Under the pieces are notes generated by a model. That model was not told the origin of the DNA. It saw only the letters and a list, made by a program, of their open reading frames with translations, and made no database searches. The position numbers were made by a program, and so were the translations under genes. Positions 1-7,881 of a DNA stretch of 20,448 bases are shown piece by piece (position 1 is the stretch's first letter; each line of letters opens with the position of its first letter). The stretch is from a virus, in IMG/VR virus record IMGVR_UViG_3300009285_014251, positions 1-20,448 of that record; one strand, given 5' to 3'.

Positions 1-97
1 GCTGCTCGGGCGTGTAGGACTCCCGGGCGTCGTTGGAGGCGCCCAGCACGCCGGCCAGCAGTTCGGAGTAGTTGCGAGGGCGTGCGTACTCGGTCAT
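1..97 (-). CDS. Partial CDS, N-terminus of an unrecognised late protein
   Basis: Only the first 32 codons are present; the gene continues beyond the left edge. The visible protein begins MTEYARPRNYSELL and continues with a small-residue-rich stretch and then DARESYTPEQ. The start is the ATG whose complement lies at 95-97. It is preceded by an AGGGAGAT Shine-Dalgarno about 5-8 bases upstream, and the previous gene stops only 11 bases before it, as expected for the last visible member of the late operon. The neighbours look like lysis-type membrane proteins, so a lysis or tail role is possible, but nothing in 32 residues identifies a family. The gene call is fairly secure; the function is unknown. 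Confidence 0.6.
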   Translation of the reverse strand, partial: MTEYARPRNYSELLAGVLGASNDARESYTPEQ

Positions 98-108
98 GGC
101 GGATCTCC

Positions 109-486
109 CTATGCGCCGCGACCGTGCAGCGCCTCGTTCACCAGCGGGATCAGCTCTCTGATAACCCTATCGCTGAGCGTCATCATCTGCACCTCCAGCC
201 TAGCCAGCGAAGCGGCATGAAGCGGAGCAGAATCGGTGACAGATAGACGGAAACGGGTGTTCTCGTTCACTTGCCCATTGAGCTTGTCCAACTTGGTGCA
301 GGCCTCACCCACCCGCTGGCCGTGCCCATCCATGCGTTCATCTAAGTGTTCCAGCCTTCCGGCGAAGTCGTCCCGCGTCTCCCGCACCTGCGAGAGGACC
401 CACTTCCCGAACCCGGCCGCCACGCCCGCCGAAGCCGCGCCTGCGGCCCCGGCCACAGACAGTAGTTGAACGACCTCTCCATCCAT
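109..486 (-). CDS. Small membrane-anchored coiled-coil protein (125 aa), possible lysis-associated protein
   Basis: The protein has one N-terminal hydrophobic, Ala/Gly-rich segment at about residues 5-28. A charged, probably helical region follows at about 30-75, with regular Leu/Val spacing typical of a coiled coil, and then a second helix at about 90-118. There are no catalytic motifs. The ATG at 486 is preceded by GAGGGAC. The gene begins 12 bases after the stop of the holin-like gene. One membrane span plus a coiled coil next to a holin candidate is compatible with an accessory lysis or spanin-like protein, but there is no lipobox and no recognised family match. Its position downstream of the fibre gene is the usual place for a lysis cassette. 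The function is inferred from shape and position only. Confidence 0.6.
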   Translation of the reverse strand: MDGEVVQLLSVAGAAGAASAGVAAGFGKWVLSQVRETRDDFAGRLEHLDERMDGHGQRVGEACTKLDKLNGQVNENTRFRLSVTDSAPLHAASLARLEVQMMTLSDRVIRELIPLVNEALHGRGA

Positions 487-498
487 GGTCCTGTCCCT

Positions 499-711
499 CT
501 ACTTGTTCAGGTCCAGCGTCCACCGCTGGAGTAGCCGGATCACCCCGGCGATCAGCGCCGTGAGGGCCGCCGTCTTGATCTGCTGCGGCTGGAAGCTGCC
601 TACTTGGAAGGCCTGCAATCCAGCCACAGCAGCGCCACTCACCAGCGGGATCACCGTATGCCGCACCGCTGACTTCACATCACCCAGTTCAATACTCCAC
701 TTCGCACTCAT
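499..711 (-). CDS. Putative holin (70 aa)
   Basis: This short protein has a charged N-terminus (MSAKWSIELGDVKSAVR) and two hydrophobic segments, about residues 18-36 and 46-62. They are separated by a short polar turn containing PQQ, and the protein ends with a small charged tail RWTLDLNK. Size, two-span topology and the pattern of a first helix, turn, Ala-rich second helix and basic end match many small phage holins, which permeabilise the inner membrane for endolysin release. The ATG at 711 lies one base after the stop of the fibre gene and uses an AAAGGAG Shine-Dalgarno located inside that gene, so translation is probably coupled. No endolysin is visible; it may lie left of the window. A generic two-span membrane protein is the alternative. 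Confidence 0.5.
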   Translation of the reverse strand: MSAKWSIELGDVKSAVRHTVIPLVSGAAVAGLQAFQVGSFQPQQIKTAALTALIAGVIRLLQRWTLDLNK

Positions 712-712
712 C

Positions 713-1975
713 TCAGACTCCTTTCTCGTCTACGAGTACGTCCTTGCCCTTCACGCCCTTCTTCACAACCAACACGACACCCTGAAACACCGCCAAGCCG
801 ATGACGATGTACTGCAGGTTGTCGATCTGCTCTTGCTGGGCATCGTTCTGTTCCATCAGGTAGAGGATAGCCACCTGCTGCCCCTGCACGATGGGATCAA
901 GGCTGTAGCCTGTGGTGTCCGGCTCGACAAACGGATTGAGCGCCCGACTCAGGCGGGCCACGTCCTGGCCCATGAAGCCCTGCCGCACCTGCAGAGAGTC
1001 GGCCTGGATCTTGGCTCGCAGCTCCACTCGCCTGGCACTGTCTGCCACGGTGTCGGGATCGGCCCAGTTGCGCTCCACGAAGTCTCCTGTATAACGGTAT
1101 CGGTAGGGCATCACGAAGCGCAGGGCTGCCAACACGGAGTCCCCGTTGACCTCGGTGATGTCCGTCTTCCACGCCCGGGAGGATGAACAGTTCGTCCACG
1201 AGGTCTCGGAGGGGTCGATCTCGGAGCAGTTGGTGCTAGAGTGTATCTCTAACTGGTGGTCGCCTATGTTGAACGTGCCGTCGATGTCTGAGGTAATCTG
1301 CCCGTTCGAGTTCATCTTGAACAGGGGAACGCTGTTGATCTGCACATCTAATTGATACCAGTTTGCGACAGCAGAGAATCCGACAAAGGAAGCACCGGTG
1401 ACGTCCCCCATCTTAATCTCATTGCCGTCAATGTAGATCTTGGAGGTCACACTGCCGTTGCTCACGCGAATGCTATCTCGCAAGGTGCCCTTGACGCGCA
1501 AGATGTCGGCAGCGGTGTCGCCCAAGAGCACGGTCCCCGGAGCAGAGAACACCGAGGCAATTACAGCGACCGAATCCAGAGTCGCCCCTTTCGAGCCCCG
1601 CAAGACCTGAGCCCCTCCCGCTGTCATGGAGATGGCGTCTGCCCCCGGAAAGTATATCCCAGTGTTCAGATCGCCGAGGCGGGTGATGGCCGGAAGTGCC
1701 GAGGTGCCGGCGGAGAACGGGATGGCGATGGTGGAGGTGGTGTCCACGACCGTCCCGCCAGCGGAGGCGGAGTCCGCGATGATCGCGCCCACGGTGTCTC
1801 GCAGGCCGCCAAGATGGATACCGCCGCTCGCCGCCGGGCTGAAGATCACAGTGCCAGTGACCCGGAGTGTCTGCGAGGAATCCAGATAGGTCGTGTCGGC
1901 GCGGGTCTGACTTACCGTCGCCGCCGACGGCACCGCCCACAAGATCAGCAGAAGGGAAAGCAGTCTATATCTCAC
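713..1975 (-). CDS. Tail fibre/appendage protein with C-terminal S74 intramolecular chaperone domain, signal-peptide-like N-terminus
   Basis: I place the start at the GTG at 1975, giving 420 residues. It is preceded by GGAG eight bases upstream and overlaps the previous stop by 11 bases; a longer frame reaches further upstream but without support. Residues 1-20 form a hydrophobic, signal-peptide-like segment (RYRLLSLLLILWAVPSAA). About 30-260 is repetitive and beta-rich, with many Asp/Thr/Ser. About 264-385 fits the Peptidase_S74 (endosialidase-type) chaperone: a Ser followed by the RAWKTDI box, a later GFMGQDVARL box, and a terminal helix YLMEQNDAQQEQIDNL that would trimerise. In known members this domain folds the fibre and cleaves itself at the Ser. 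A second hydrophobic stretch follows at about 389-404. Both membrane-like segments are unusual for a tail fibre. The S74 assignment is good; which appendage it forms is unknown. Confidence 0.75.
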   Translation of the reverse strand: MRYRLLSLLLILWAVPSAATVSQTRADTTYLDSSQTLRVTGTVIFSPAASGGIHLGGLRDTVGAIIADSASAGGTVVDTTSTIAIPFSAGTSALPAITRLGDLNTGIYFPGADAISMTAGGAQVLRGSKGATLDSVAVIASVFSAPGTVLLGDTAADILRVKGTLRDSIRVSNGSVTSKIYIDGNEIKMGDVTGASFVGFSAVANWYQLDVQINSVPLFKMNSNGQITSDIDGTFNIGDHQLEIHSSTNCSEIDPSETSWTNCSSSRAWKTDITEVNGDSVLAALRFVMPYRYRYTGDFVERNWADPDTVADSARRVELRAKIQADSLQVRQGFMGQDVARLSRALNPFVEPDTTGYSLDPIVQGQQVAILYLMEQNDAQQEQIDNLQYIVIGLAVFQGVVLVVKKGVKGKDVLVDEKGV

Positions 1976-2561
1976 TGGCGAGGCTCCATGGCACGACGGT
2001 GCCGGGAAGGTTGAACAGGATCCGCCCATCGCTGGCGTGGTCCTTGGTGACGATGCCGATGAGCTGAACGATGTTCCCCGCGGTGGGCAGGGTGTACGTG
2101 TAGCCTCCCGGGGTGGCGCTGAGGTATACCTTGGTACCTACCGACTGAGCTGAGGTGTCCAGGCCGGTAAGCTCGTACACCTGCTCGAAGGTGCCGTCGG
2201 CGCCGGTGTTGATGGCATCCGGTAGGATGCCCATGGCGTAGGCGGCGCTCCCCGGGGCCGCCGACTGGGCGTTGACCACGAGGGGGTAGGTGTCGGTGCC
2301 ATCGGAGTACGTACTCGACAGGCTGACGATGGAGCCAGCCACCAAGACCACGCCGGTGGAGTTGTGGCACTTGTGCCGCAAGCCTCGGGGATTGGCGTGG
2401 CTGCGCAGGTTCACCTGACGGAAGCCGTTCGTCTGCGCGTTCACGTAGTCCAGCAGGGTTGTGTTGATGAGCGTCAGGATCTGCGTCAGAGGCGTCTCGA
2501 CGTCGGCCCAATCGTTGGTCTCGCCATTGACGCCGTTCAGGGTCAGGTTCAGAGTGGGCAT
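1965..2561 (-). CDS. Beta-rich virion protein, tail- or fibre-associated (198 aa)
   Basis: The protein has a short N-terminal beta segment (MPTLNLTLNGVNGETNDW), a helix at about 22-45 (TPLTQILTLINTTLLDYVNA) and then an extended Gly/Ser/Thr/Val-rich region to the end. It reads like the small beta-barrel structural proteins in phage tail modules (segments such as GIVTKDHASDGRILFNLPG). No catalytic motif is seen. The ATG at 2561 follows directly after the TAG of the beta-propeller gene. Its own stop overlaps the GTG start of the S74 fibre gene by 11 bases, so the two products are probably made together and may sit together, for example as a fibre-attachment or receptor-region protein. That role is inferred from position; I do not recognise the family with certainty. 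Confidence 0.6.
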   Translation of the reverse strand: MPTLNLTLNGVNGETNDWADVETPLTQILTLINTTLLDYVNAQTNGFRQVNLRSHANPRGLRHKCHNSTGVVLVAGSIVSLSSTYSDGTDTYPLVVNAQSAAPGSAAYAMGILPDAINTGADGTFEQVYELTGLDTSAQSVGTKVYLSATPGGYTYTLPTAGNIVQLIGIVTKDHASDGRILFNLPGTVVPWSLASEI

Positions 2562-4172
2562 CTACCTGCGGTCCTCCACGTAACCGAACAGCTCCCAGGC
2601 GTCGATCATGAACGCCCCCTGGATGTTGCCGTTGTCGAACATCCGCAGCTCGAATCGGGTTCCGCCGACAGCAGCGTCTGCCCTTTCGCTGACAAACTCA
2701 CCGGAGTTCCATTTCCCACCGCCCCAGGTTGAGCCCCCCCATACCGTCAGGTTGGCGCTCAGGTCAATGGTGGCCGTGCCGCTGCGCGTGCCGCCGTCGG
2801 CAATGATCTCCACGTAGAGATCACCGGCAACCTGCGTGGCGTGCGTCCGGCAACCCCGCACGGACTTATGGAAGGAAGCTACGCCCTCCTCCTCGCCGGA
2901 GTAGCCGCGGCGCCGCATGTCTATCGGAATCTGCGATCCCTGGTCCAGGTAGACCGACGGCGCGTCGTACTCGTACACCACGCCGTTCCGCGCTCCGAAG
3001 CACCGCTCCTGCCCGGCGGCCGAGGGATGCCCGCTGGAATCGACCCTGGCCGTGAACAACGCGTCACACGGCACGTATCCGAGGTTGGCGTTGTCGCGGA
3101 TACCCCAGTACGGGTACTCGATCTTGCCATCGGCGAAGTCGATGGCGGACTCCACATCGACCCACAGAATGAGGTCATTGGCGCTGGAGCCCAAGGAACT
3201 GACCCCGAACCGCACTTGTCCGAACTCCGGCACGTAGGCCGCCTCCACCTGGTTGTACCGGCTAGCCTCCAGGGCGGGCGCGGACTGGTAGGCTTCACCG
3301 CGCACCGAGCGCATGATGGGGTCCATGAGGGACACCAGCGTTGGCCGCGAGCCGCTATAGGACAACATGTACGGGCCGTTGTTGCTCCAGAAGAAGGCGT
3401 AGGACTTCGACTGGTCGCCCCCCTTGGCGCCCTCGACCTCGATCCAGCTGCGGTGTGTGACGATGCCGACGGTGCCGGAGATGTCGAAGTTGTCCCAGTC
3501 CCGGGGGTTGTCGGTGGAAAGCTGGTAGGCATGGGTTGACTGTCTGGTCTGGACGATCACGTACGGCCCCAGGCGTCCCAGGTTGGTCAGGCCGCTGGAG
3601 GCCTCGGCGCTATCGACGATAACCGCCAAGGAGGCGTCCCAGTCGGTCTCATCGCGGATCCCGGACGGGTAGAACAGGTGTTCGCTTCCAGAGACTCCGG
3701 CCACCAGCAGGCGTTCGGCGTGGACCGTGCCGAACTGGGCGGCCGGCGGCGATCCCCCTACGGCCGTCCAGGTGCCCGCCGAGGTCATGGATCTGAAGTT
3801 GGTGCCGTTCATCAGCAGGAGCTTGTCGTTGAAGACCAGCATCTTCGGGGCGGCGTTCGCCAGGCCCTGGGACTGCGCATCGAACTCCCCCGTGGCGGTG
3901 TTGTACAGGTACGCATCCCCGGTGTTCACCACCACCATCTTCTGGGTGCCGCCCTGAAAGTGGGCATCGAACCCTCCCAGCATATCAGCCCCGGAGGCGA
4001 TGTCGGTGGTGTGGATACGCCGGATGCCGCGGAACTTCGTCAGGGCCTTCCGGTTGAAGACGTGCAGGTTGCGCAGCAGGGAATACCGGACCACGGCCTG
4101 CGACGCGCTCTGTCGGATGCCGTCGTATATCTGCCCCTCGGGCAGGGTCAGCCGGCCGTCTCTCTCCAGCAT
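2562..4172 (-). CDS. Putative beta-propeller neck/tail hub protein (P22 gp10-like stabilisation protein)
   Basis: At 536 residues, the protein shows repeated blade-like beta segments through about residue 400 (for example QKMVVVNTGDAYLYNTATGEF, KLLLMNGTNFRSM, ERLLVAGVSGSEHLFYPSG and DLILWVDVESAI). A C-terminal beta-sandwich rich in Gly and Trp follows at about 430-536. This order resembles the packaged-DNA stabilisation or tail-hub proteins of podoviruses such as P22 gp10, which close the portal channel after packaging and join the neck to the tail needle or knob. Its position just after the adaptor and two small proteins fits that role. The ATG at 4172 abuts the previous stop with only a weak GGGCGG upstream, suggesting translational coupling. 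The match is by pattern, not by alignment, and a T7-type tubular protein B is an alternative. Confidence 0.55.
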   Translation of the reverse strand: MLERDGRLTLPEGQIYDGIRQSASQAVVRYSLLRNLHVFNRKALTKFRGIRRIHTTDIASGADMLGGFDAHFQGGTQKMVVVNTGDAYLYNTATGEFDAQSQGLANAAPKMLVFNDKLLLMNGTNFRSMTSAGTWTAVGGSPPAAQFGTVHAERLLVAGVSGSEHLFYPSGIRDETDWDASLAVIVDSAEASSGLTNLGRLGPYVIVQTRQSTHAYQLSTDNPRDWDNFDISGTVGIVTHRSWIEVEGAKGGDQSKSYAFFWSNNGPYMLSYSGSRPTLVSLMDPIMRSVRGEAYQSAPALEASRYNQVEAAYVPEFGQVRFGVSSLGSSANDLILWVDVESAIDFADGKIEYPYWGIRDNANLGYVPCDALFTARVDSSGHPSAAGQERCFGARNGVVYEYDAPSVYLDQGSQIPIDMRRRGYSGEEEGVASFHKSVRGCRTHATQVAGDLYVEIIADGGTRSGTATIDLSANLTVWGGSTWGGGKWNSGEFVSERADAAVGGTRFELRMFDNGNIQGAFMIDAWELFGYVEDRR

Positions 4173-4478
4173 CTATGCCGCCCGACCGCGGTAGATGACG
4201 ACCACGGGCGTCAGGGTGGCGCACTTCACGCGGATGCCGGTTCCGAAGACGGAGCCCACCTCCACGGAAACGGGGGGCGTGCCGTTGCCGCCGGTCTTGT
4301 AGGTGAAGGCACCGAAGGTGCCAACCGCCGTGGTGCCGTTGTAAACGGTCACCGTATCGGTGGTGGCGCGGCCGATGGGGAAGATCAGGCGGACCAGCTC
4401 GCACTCGCCGGTGAACACCTGGGTCCCCGTGCTGGTGGCCACCCTGGTCCAGATGGGGATGGAGCCTACGTCAATCAT
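4173..4478 (-). CDS. Small beta-rich virion protein of unknown function (101 aa)
   Basis: The protein is almost entirely short beta-like segments rich in Thr, Val and Gly, with two cysteines (around residues 26 and 86) and a basic end (YRGRAA). Its composition suggests a single compact beta-sandwich, as in small head or tail completion proteins. The ATG at 4478 overlaps the upstream stop as ATGA and is preceded by a strong GGGAGG eight bases away, so start and gene call are well supported. It lies between the adaptor region and the beta-propeller protein, so a neck or tail-tube accessory role is plausible. I do not recognise a family. Confidence 0.6.
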   Translation of the reverse strand: MIDVGSIPIWTRVATSTGTQVFTGECELVRLIFPIGRATTDTVTVYNGTTAVGTFGAFTYKTGGNGTPPVSVEVGSVFGTGIRVKCATLTPVVVIYRGRAA

Positions 4479-4726
4479 CGTCGGACCTCCCTCCTGGCCT
4501 GCGGTGGCATCTTGGGCGCCGCGACGAGGGCCCTCTCGGTCGCCTCGCGGGCCGCCACCTCCTGAGCTGCTTTCTCGGCCGCCTCGCGGGCCGCCGTCAC
4601 CTCGGGCTGCTCCCGGCCGTCAGGGCCGGGCACCATACCGCGCCGGTTGGCTTCCGGCGACTGGGCGCCCTTCGTGGGAACGTAGTTCGTGTCGATGCTG
4701 CCGGGTTCGATGCCTCGCCTGTTCAT
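4475..4726 (-). CDS. Small Ala/Glu/Arg-rich protein of unknown function (83 aa)
   Basis: Residues 1-42 look disordered and rich in Pro, Gly and Arg (RRGIEPGSIDTNY; the segment NRRG recurs at 2-5 and 27-30 with RRG..PG spacing, suggesting a short internal duplication). Residues 43-68 form one strongly charged Ala/Glu helix, and the end is basic (PPQARREVRR). The ATG at 4726 has GAGGAG just upstream, and the stop overlaps the next ATG by four bases. Such small charged helical proteins in head-tail modules are often internal or assembly proteins, but no family is recognised. The coding call rests on the Shine-Dalgarno site and the tight overlap at both ends. Confidence 0.5.
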   Translation of the reverse strand: MNRRGIEPGSIDTNYVPTKGAQSPEANRRGMVPGPDGREQPEVTAAREAAEKAAQEVAAREATERALVAAPKMPPQARREVRR

Positions 4727-4735
4727 GCTCTCCTC

Positions 4736-5671
4736 TCAGTCCCCGTGGAACCACACCTCCACGGTCTCGCCGCGGAAGTCCTGGCGTTCCTCCAGCCAGG
4801 ACATGAGCGCCTGCCAGCGGCCCGGACGCCCCGGGCTGCCGTAGTACTCCGTCTGGATCTCCCGGTACCGGGTCCTGCCCTTGACGGCCGCCTGGCGGGC
4901 CGCCGACAGCACCACCACGTCCCGGAAGTCCTCCGGTACGGGGCTCATCACCGCCACCCTCGACCCCGAGGCCCCCGCCACCAAGTTCGTGGTAAACGCC
5001 TCAGAGACGGTGATTACCCGGGTCGAGCCGGCGTAGTCGGAGATCGTCCGGTACTGCCCGGCCCCGGTCCCCGACACCACCAACAGCGTCATGCCGTTGT
5101 AGTAGTCGTCCCGGTTGTCCACTACCCCGTAGGTGGTCGAGTAGTCCGGGGAGGTGGACCAGTTCAAGGTGACGGTCGTGGTCGTGGTGGCCGTCAGCGT
5201 TCCCTGGAGCATGTTGCCGTAGGCCGGGGCGTACATGTACCGGATGCCGTTGCTGACCGCCGTGTTCGGCGTCGGGGTGACGCGCGCCTGGTCCCCCTGC
5301 AGGGTGATGTGGGGGGTGCCCTCGGCGTCCCAGGGCCAGTTGGCCGTCTCCGTCTCCAGGTAGCGACGCAGGTCCACGTCGTAGACGTAGTAGTAAGGTG
5401 TCCCGGAGATACGGTTCTCCACCGCCAACCATCGGGTTCCGAGCCGGGCGTTGAGTGGCAGGTCGTAGAGCGCCTGGTCGGCCACCAGGGAGATGTCGTA
5501 GGTGGCCACGAACGCTGACGGGCAGCTCATCTGGATGGTGCGCACGAGGTCTTGCTGTGCCACGTGCAGTCGGTACATGAGCCGGGCGTCGCTCCAGAAG
5601 GCGGCGCTGGGCTCGTCCAGCCAGTCGCGCAGGTCGGCCAGCATCTCCGCGGGGGTCGTCAGGAGGCTCAT
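4736..5671 (-). CDS. Putative head-to-tail adaptor protein (311 aa)
   Basis: Residues 1-45 (AEMLADLRDWLDE, FWSDARLMYRLHVAQQDLVRTI) carry the helical signature common to phage adaptor and connector proteins that dock beneath the portal: a helix, a short acidic loop containing W and D, then a long helix ending near a conserved hydrophobic strand. Residues 55-150 are beta-rich (ALYDLPLNARLGTRWLAVE). About 155-245 looks like an inserted immunoglobulin-like domain rich in Thr and Val. The C-terminus (about 250-305) returns to helix (DFRDVVVLSAARQAAVKGR, WQALMSWLEERQDF), which would pack against the first helices. The start at 5671 abuts the upstream TAG and has GAGGTC upstream. The position before the beta-propeller protein matches adaptor genes in P22/SU10-like phages. 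The family call is by pattern. Confidence 0.55.
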   Translation of the reverse strand: MSLLTTPAEMLADLRDWLDEPSAAFWSDARLMYRLHVAQQDLVRTIQMSCPSAFVATYDISLVADQALYDLPLNARLGTRWLAVENRISGTPYYYVYDVDLRRYLETETANWPWDAEGTPHITLQGDQARVTPTPNTAVSNGIRYMYAPAYGNMLQGTLTATTTTTVTLNWSTSPDYSTTYGVVDNRDDYYNGMTLLVVSGTGAGQYRTISDYAGSTRVITVSEAFTTNLVAGASGSRVAVMSPVPEDFRDVVVLSAARQAAVKGRTRYREIQTEYYGSPGRPGRWQALMSWLEERQDFRGETVEVWFHGD

Positions 5672-6181
5672 CTAGACCTCGACCACCTGGGCATACCGGG
5701 GCAGGGCGTGCCCGCTGAGGGGATGCCGGCGGCGCGCCCCCAGCCACTCGCCGCGGCGGCAAGGCGATTCCTCGGGAATCATCAGGTCGGCCATGGGCAC
5801 GTTAATCGCCCCGATCTGGGCGTCGATCTCCTTGACGATCTGCCTCCGGTGCTTCCTGGCCACGTCCTGGATGTGGTTGGAGAAGTCCCGGTCGATGCTC
5901 TCCTCGCGGCGCTGGTTGGCCTGCTCCATCTGGCGCAGGGCGTGCATCCCGATCCGCCAGGTATCAGCCTCCGCCAGGGCATTGAGGGTGCGCTGGTCGA
6001 GAGGCCGGAAGGAGCCGTCGTCCTGGCGCACTGTCATCACCACGAAGGTGCGGTCATACAGCCTCGACGAGTCCGAGATCGTGCGCAGGATCTGCCACCG
6101 CTCCTTCTCCCGGTTCCAGCGCACTGACAGGCGCCGATCGTACCTCTTCAACTCCTTCAGGAAACACCGGTCTGGCGTCAC
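5672..6181 (-). CDS. Conserved-looking phage protein of unknown function (169 aa), starts inside the upstream gene
   Basis: The protein begins FLKELKRYDRRLSVRWN..KERWQILRTI, a beta/turn pattern I associate with small structural-region proteins of many phages but cannot name. Residues 40-75 hold further strands and a helix. About 80-130 is a long charged helix (LRQMEQANQRREESIDRDFSNH), probably a coiled coil. About 135-169 is basic. The start is a GTG at 6181 with GGGAGG eight bases upstream. Both start and Shine-Dalgarno lie inside the methyltransferase-glycosyltransferase gene, giving a 128-base out-of-frame overlap. It precedes the adaptor gene directly. A head-completion or internal role is possible but not shown. 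Confidence 0.6.
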   Translation of the reverse strand: MTPDRCFLKELKRYDRRLSVRWNREKERWQILRTISDSSRLYDRTFVVMTVRQDDGSFRPLDQRTLNALAEADTWRIGMHALRQMEQANQRREESIDRDFSNHIQDVARKHRRQIVKEIDAQIGAINVPMADLMIPEESPCRRGEWLGARRRHPLSGHALPRYAQVVEV

Positions 6182-7841
6182 CTTCCATCCTCCCGAGCAT
6201 CGTCAGGTACCGCGTCCGCGCGTGTTCGTAGTCGAAGAACCTGACCTTCTCCTGGGCCTGCTTCGCCACCGCCGCGTACCAGTCGGGATCCGCCAGCAGG
6301 CGCTTCACTCGAGCCCGTGCGCCCAGCACATCCCCCGGCATCACGGTCAGCTCTGGAAAGCACTCCCGCTGCGCCCAGACGTTGGGGTAGCCGACGCAGG
6401 GCACCCCCAGGGCCGCCAGCTCGATCTGGCTTCGACCGCAGACGTGGTGGGTGTAGCAGTCCACCACCAAGACCGACTTGGCCATCAAGGCCACGGCCAC
6501 CTCGCCCCCCAGGTAGCCCTCGTGGATGTAGTCGTACATCAGCGCCGGGTAGTCGATGGCGCTCCCGGTGGGGTTGCCGCAGGGCGTCAGGCGCCCGATC
6601 ACTCGGGTCTTCAGGCCGCAACCCCGGAGCATCCAGTAGGGCAGGTAGTCCTGGTTGTCGCGGTGGAGCATGACCAGGGCGTCGATCCGCTCGTGCCGCG
6701 GCTTCGCGGTGGCGCCGATGGCCTCCACGTCGGCCGGGTGCGGGATCACGTACACCGGCCGCCCAACGAACTCCGCCAGCATCCGGGCGGCGTGCGGCTC
6801 TACCGACATGATGTAGTCGGCGCACCGCAGCTGATCCAGCAGCAACTCCGGGTAGGGCGGGTACATGTACCAGAACTCCGGGGCGTAGTCGAGGTTGACC
6901 ACCAGCTTGGTGTCCGACCGCGGCCCGAGTTGCTTCCGCACCCGCCGGGGCGCGTCGAAGTTGGTGCCTGAGAGCTGCACATGCACCACGTCGAACTGTT
7001 TGAGGTCCGGGATCGAGGCCACCGGCGCGGCGAACCCCCGGAACAGGCGTTGCCAGTTGAAGACCCCGGTCTTGATCCGCCCGTCACCGGAGATGTCGTT
7101 AGCCTGCTGCGTCTCCGTGGTGGTCCCGGAGATCATCACGAACCGCAGGTCCACCTCGCGCTTCTCCATTGAGATCACCCAGTTGGTCGTGCCCTCCTGG
7201 GTATGGATCTGGCTGACGGCCACGGGGTAGTGCCGGCTGCCCTGCTCCGATACCAACGCTACCAGGGCCTCGACGCGGGCCGCGTCGAACTCGTGCAGAT
7301 GCTCCAGGTTGAAGTCATTGACCCGCCTCGGCATGGTTACAAACAGCAGCCCCCCATCGGCCACCAGGCCCCACAGGATCCTCATGGCCGCCTCGGGGTC
7401 CACCAGGTGCTCCAGAAGCTCCATGCAGGTCACGGTATCGTACTGCTTGCCCTGAGAGGGCAGCTCGTCGAGGTCCGCCAGGAAGAAGTGGTCGGCGCGG
7501 GTGGCAGTGGATTTACGGGCGAAGCGCACGGCCTCCATGGAGCAGTCGCAGCCCCAGGCGTCCTTGCCGTGCGCGATGAGCGCGCCGGTCAGGAGCCCGG
7601 GGCCGCAGCCCACGTCGAGGAACGAGCCGGAGCGACGCCGGATCTTCTCCCAGATCACTCCCTGGCGTTCGTTCAGGGTGATCTCGCCGGTCTTGCCCCA
7701 CTTATTCCACTGCGGACAACGCTGCAGGGCCGCGCGGAAGAAATGGTCGTAGGCGGCCCGCCACTGCCTGGCATCCGCCGTCGGGGCCGTCTGTCTCCAG
7801 GCGCTCAGGTCTGGACCGTTCCGGCCGTTCCTCTTGCTCAT
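6054..7841 (-). CDS. Fused SAM-dependent methyltransferase and GT-B glycosyltransferase (595 aa)
   Basis: Residues about 50-225 are a class I methyltransferase. Motif I is FLDVGCGPGLLTG (about 74-86), the acidic post-I region is WGCDCS, motif II is YDTVTCMELLEHL, and motif III is GGLLFVTMP. Residues about 232-570 resemble a GT4-like glycosyltransferase: a Rossmann half with FDVVHVQLSG and VVNLDYAPEFW, a linker YVIPHPADVEAIG, and a nucleotide-binding half with SQIELAALGVPCVGYPNVWA. The ATG at 7841 has GGAGG five bases upstream; a GTG one codon earlier is less well spaced. The last 42 codons overlap the next gene out of frame. The enzyme probably adds and methylates a sugar, but whether the target is a virion protein, DNA or host glycan is unknown. 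It sits within the capsid-tail genes, which favours virion modification or simple insertion as a moron. Confidence 0.75.
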   Translation of the reverse strand: MSKRNGRNGPDLSAWRQTAPTADARQWRAAYDHFFRAALQRCPQWNKWGKTGEITLNERQGVIWEKIRRRSGSFLDVGCGPGLLTGALIAHGKDAWGCDCSMEAVRFARKSTATRADHFFLADLDELPSQGKQYDTVTCMELLEHLVDPEAAMRILWGLVADGGLLFVTMPRRVNDFNLEHLHEFDAARVEALVALVSEQGSRHYPVAVSQIHTQEGTTNWVISMEKREVDLRFVMISGTTTETQQANDISGDGRIKTGVFNWQRLFRGFAAPVASIPDLKQFDVVHVQLSGTNFDAPRRVRKQLGPRSDTKLVVNLDYAPEFWYMYPPYPELLLDQLRCADYIMSVEPHAARMLAEFVGRPVYVIPHPADVEAIGATAKPRHERIDALVMLHRDNQDYLPYWMLRGCGLKTRVIGRLTPCGNPTGSAIDYPALMYDYIHEGYLGGEVAVALMAKSVLVVDCYTHHVCGRSQIELAALGVPCVGYPNVWAQRECFPELTVMPGDVLGARARVKRLLADPDWYAAVAKQAQEKVRFFDYEHARTRYLTMLGRMEGDARPVFPEGVEEVRSAPVSALEPGEGAVADPAHDLGLVEAV

Positions 7842-7881
7842 CACCGCCTCCAGGGTTTCGGGTAGTCCGAAGGTACGGAGC

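Noticed and set aside
601-615. ACTTGGAAGGCC resembling the dispersed repeat in the holin gene
   Set aside because: Only the seven to eight bases of the generic TTGGAAG part match, and the surrounding bases do not follow the core.
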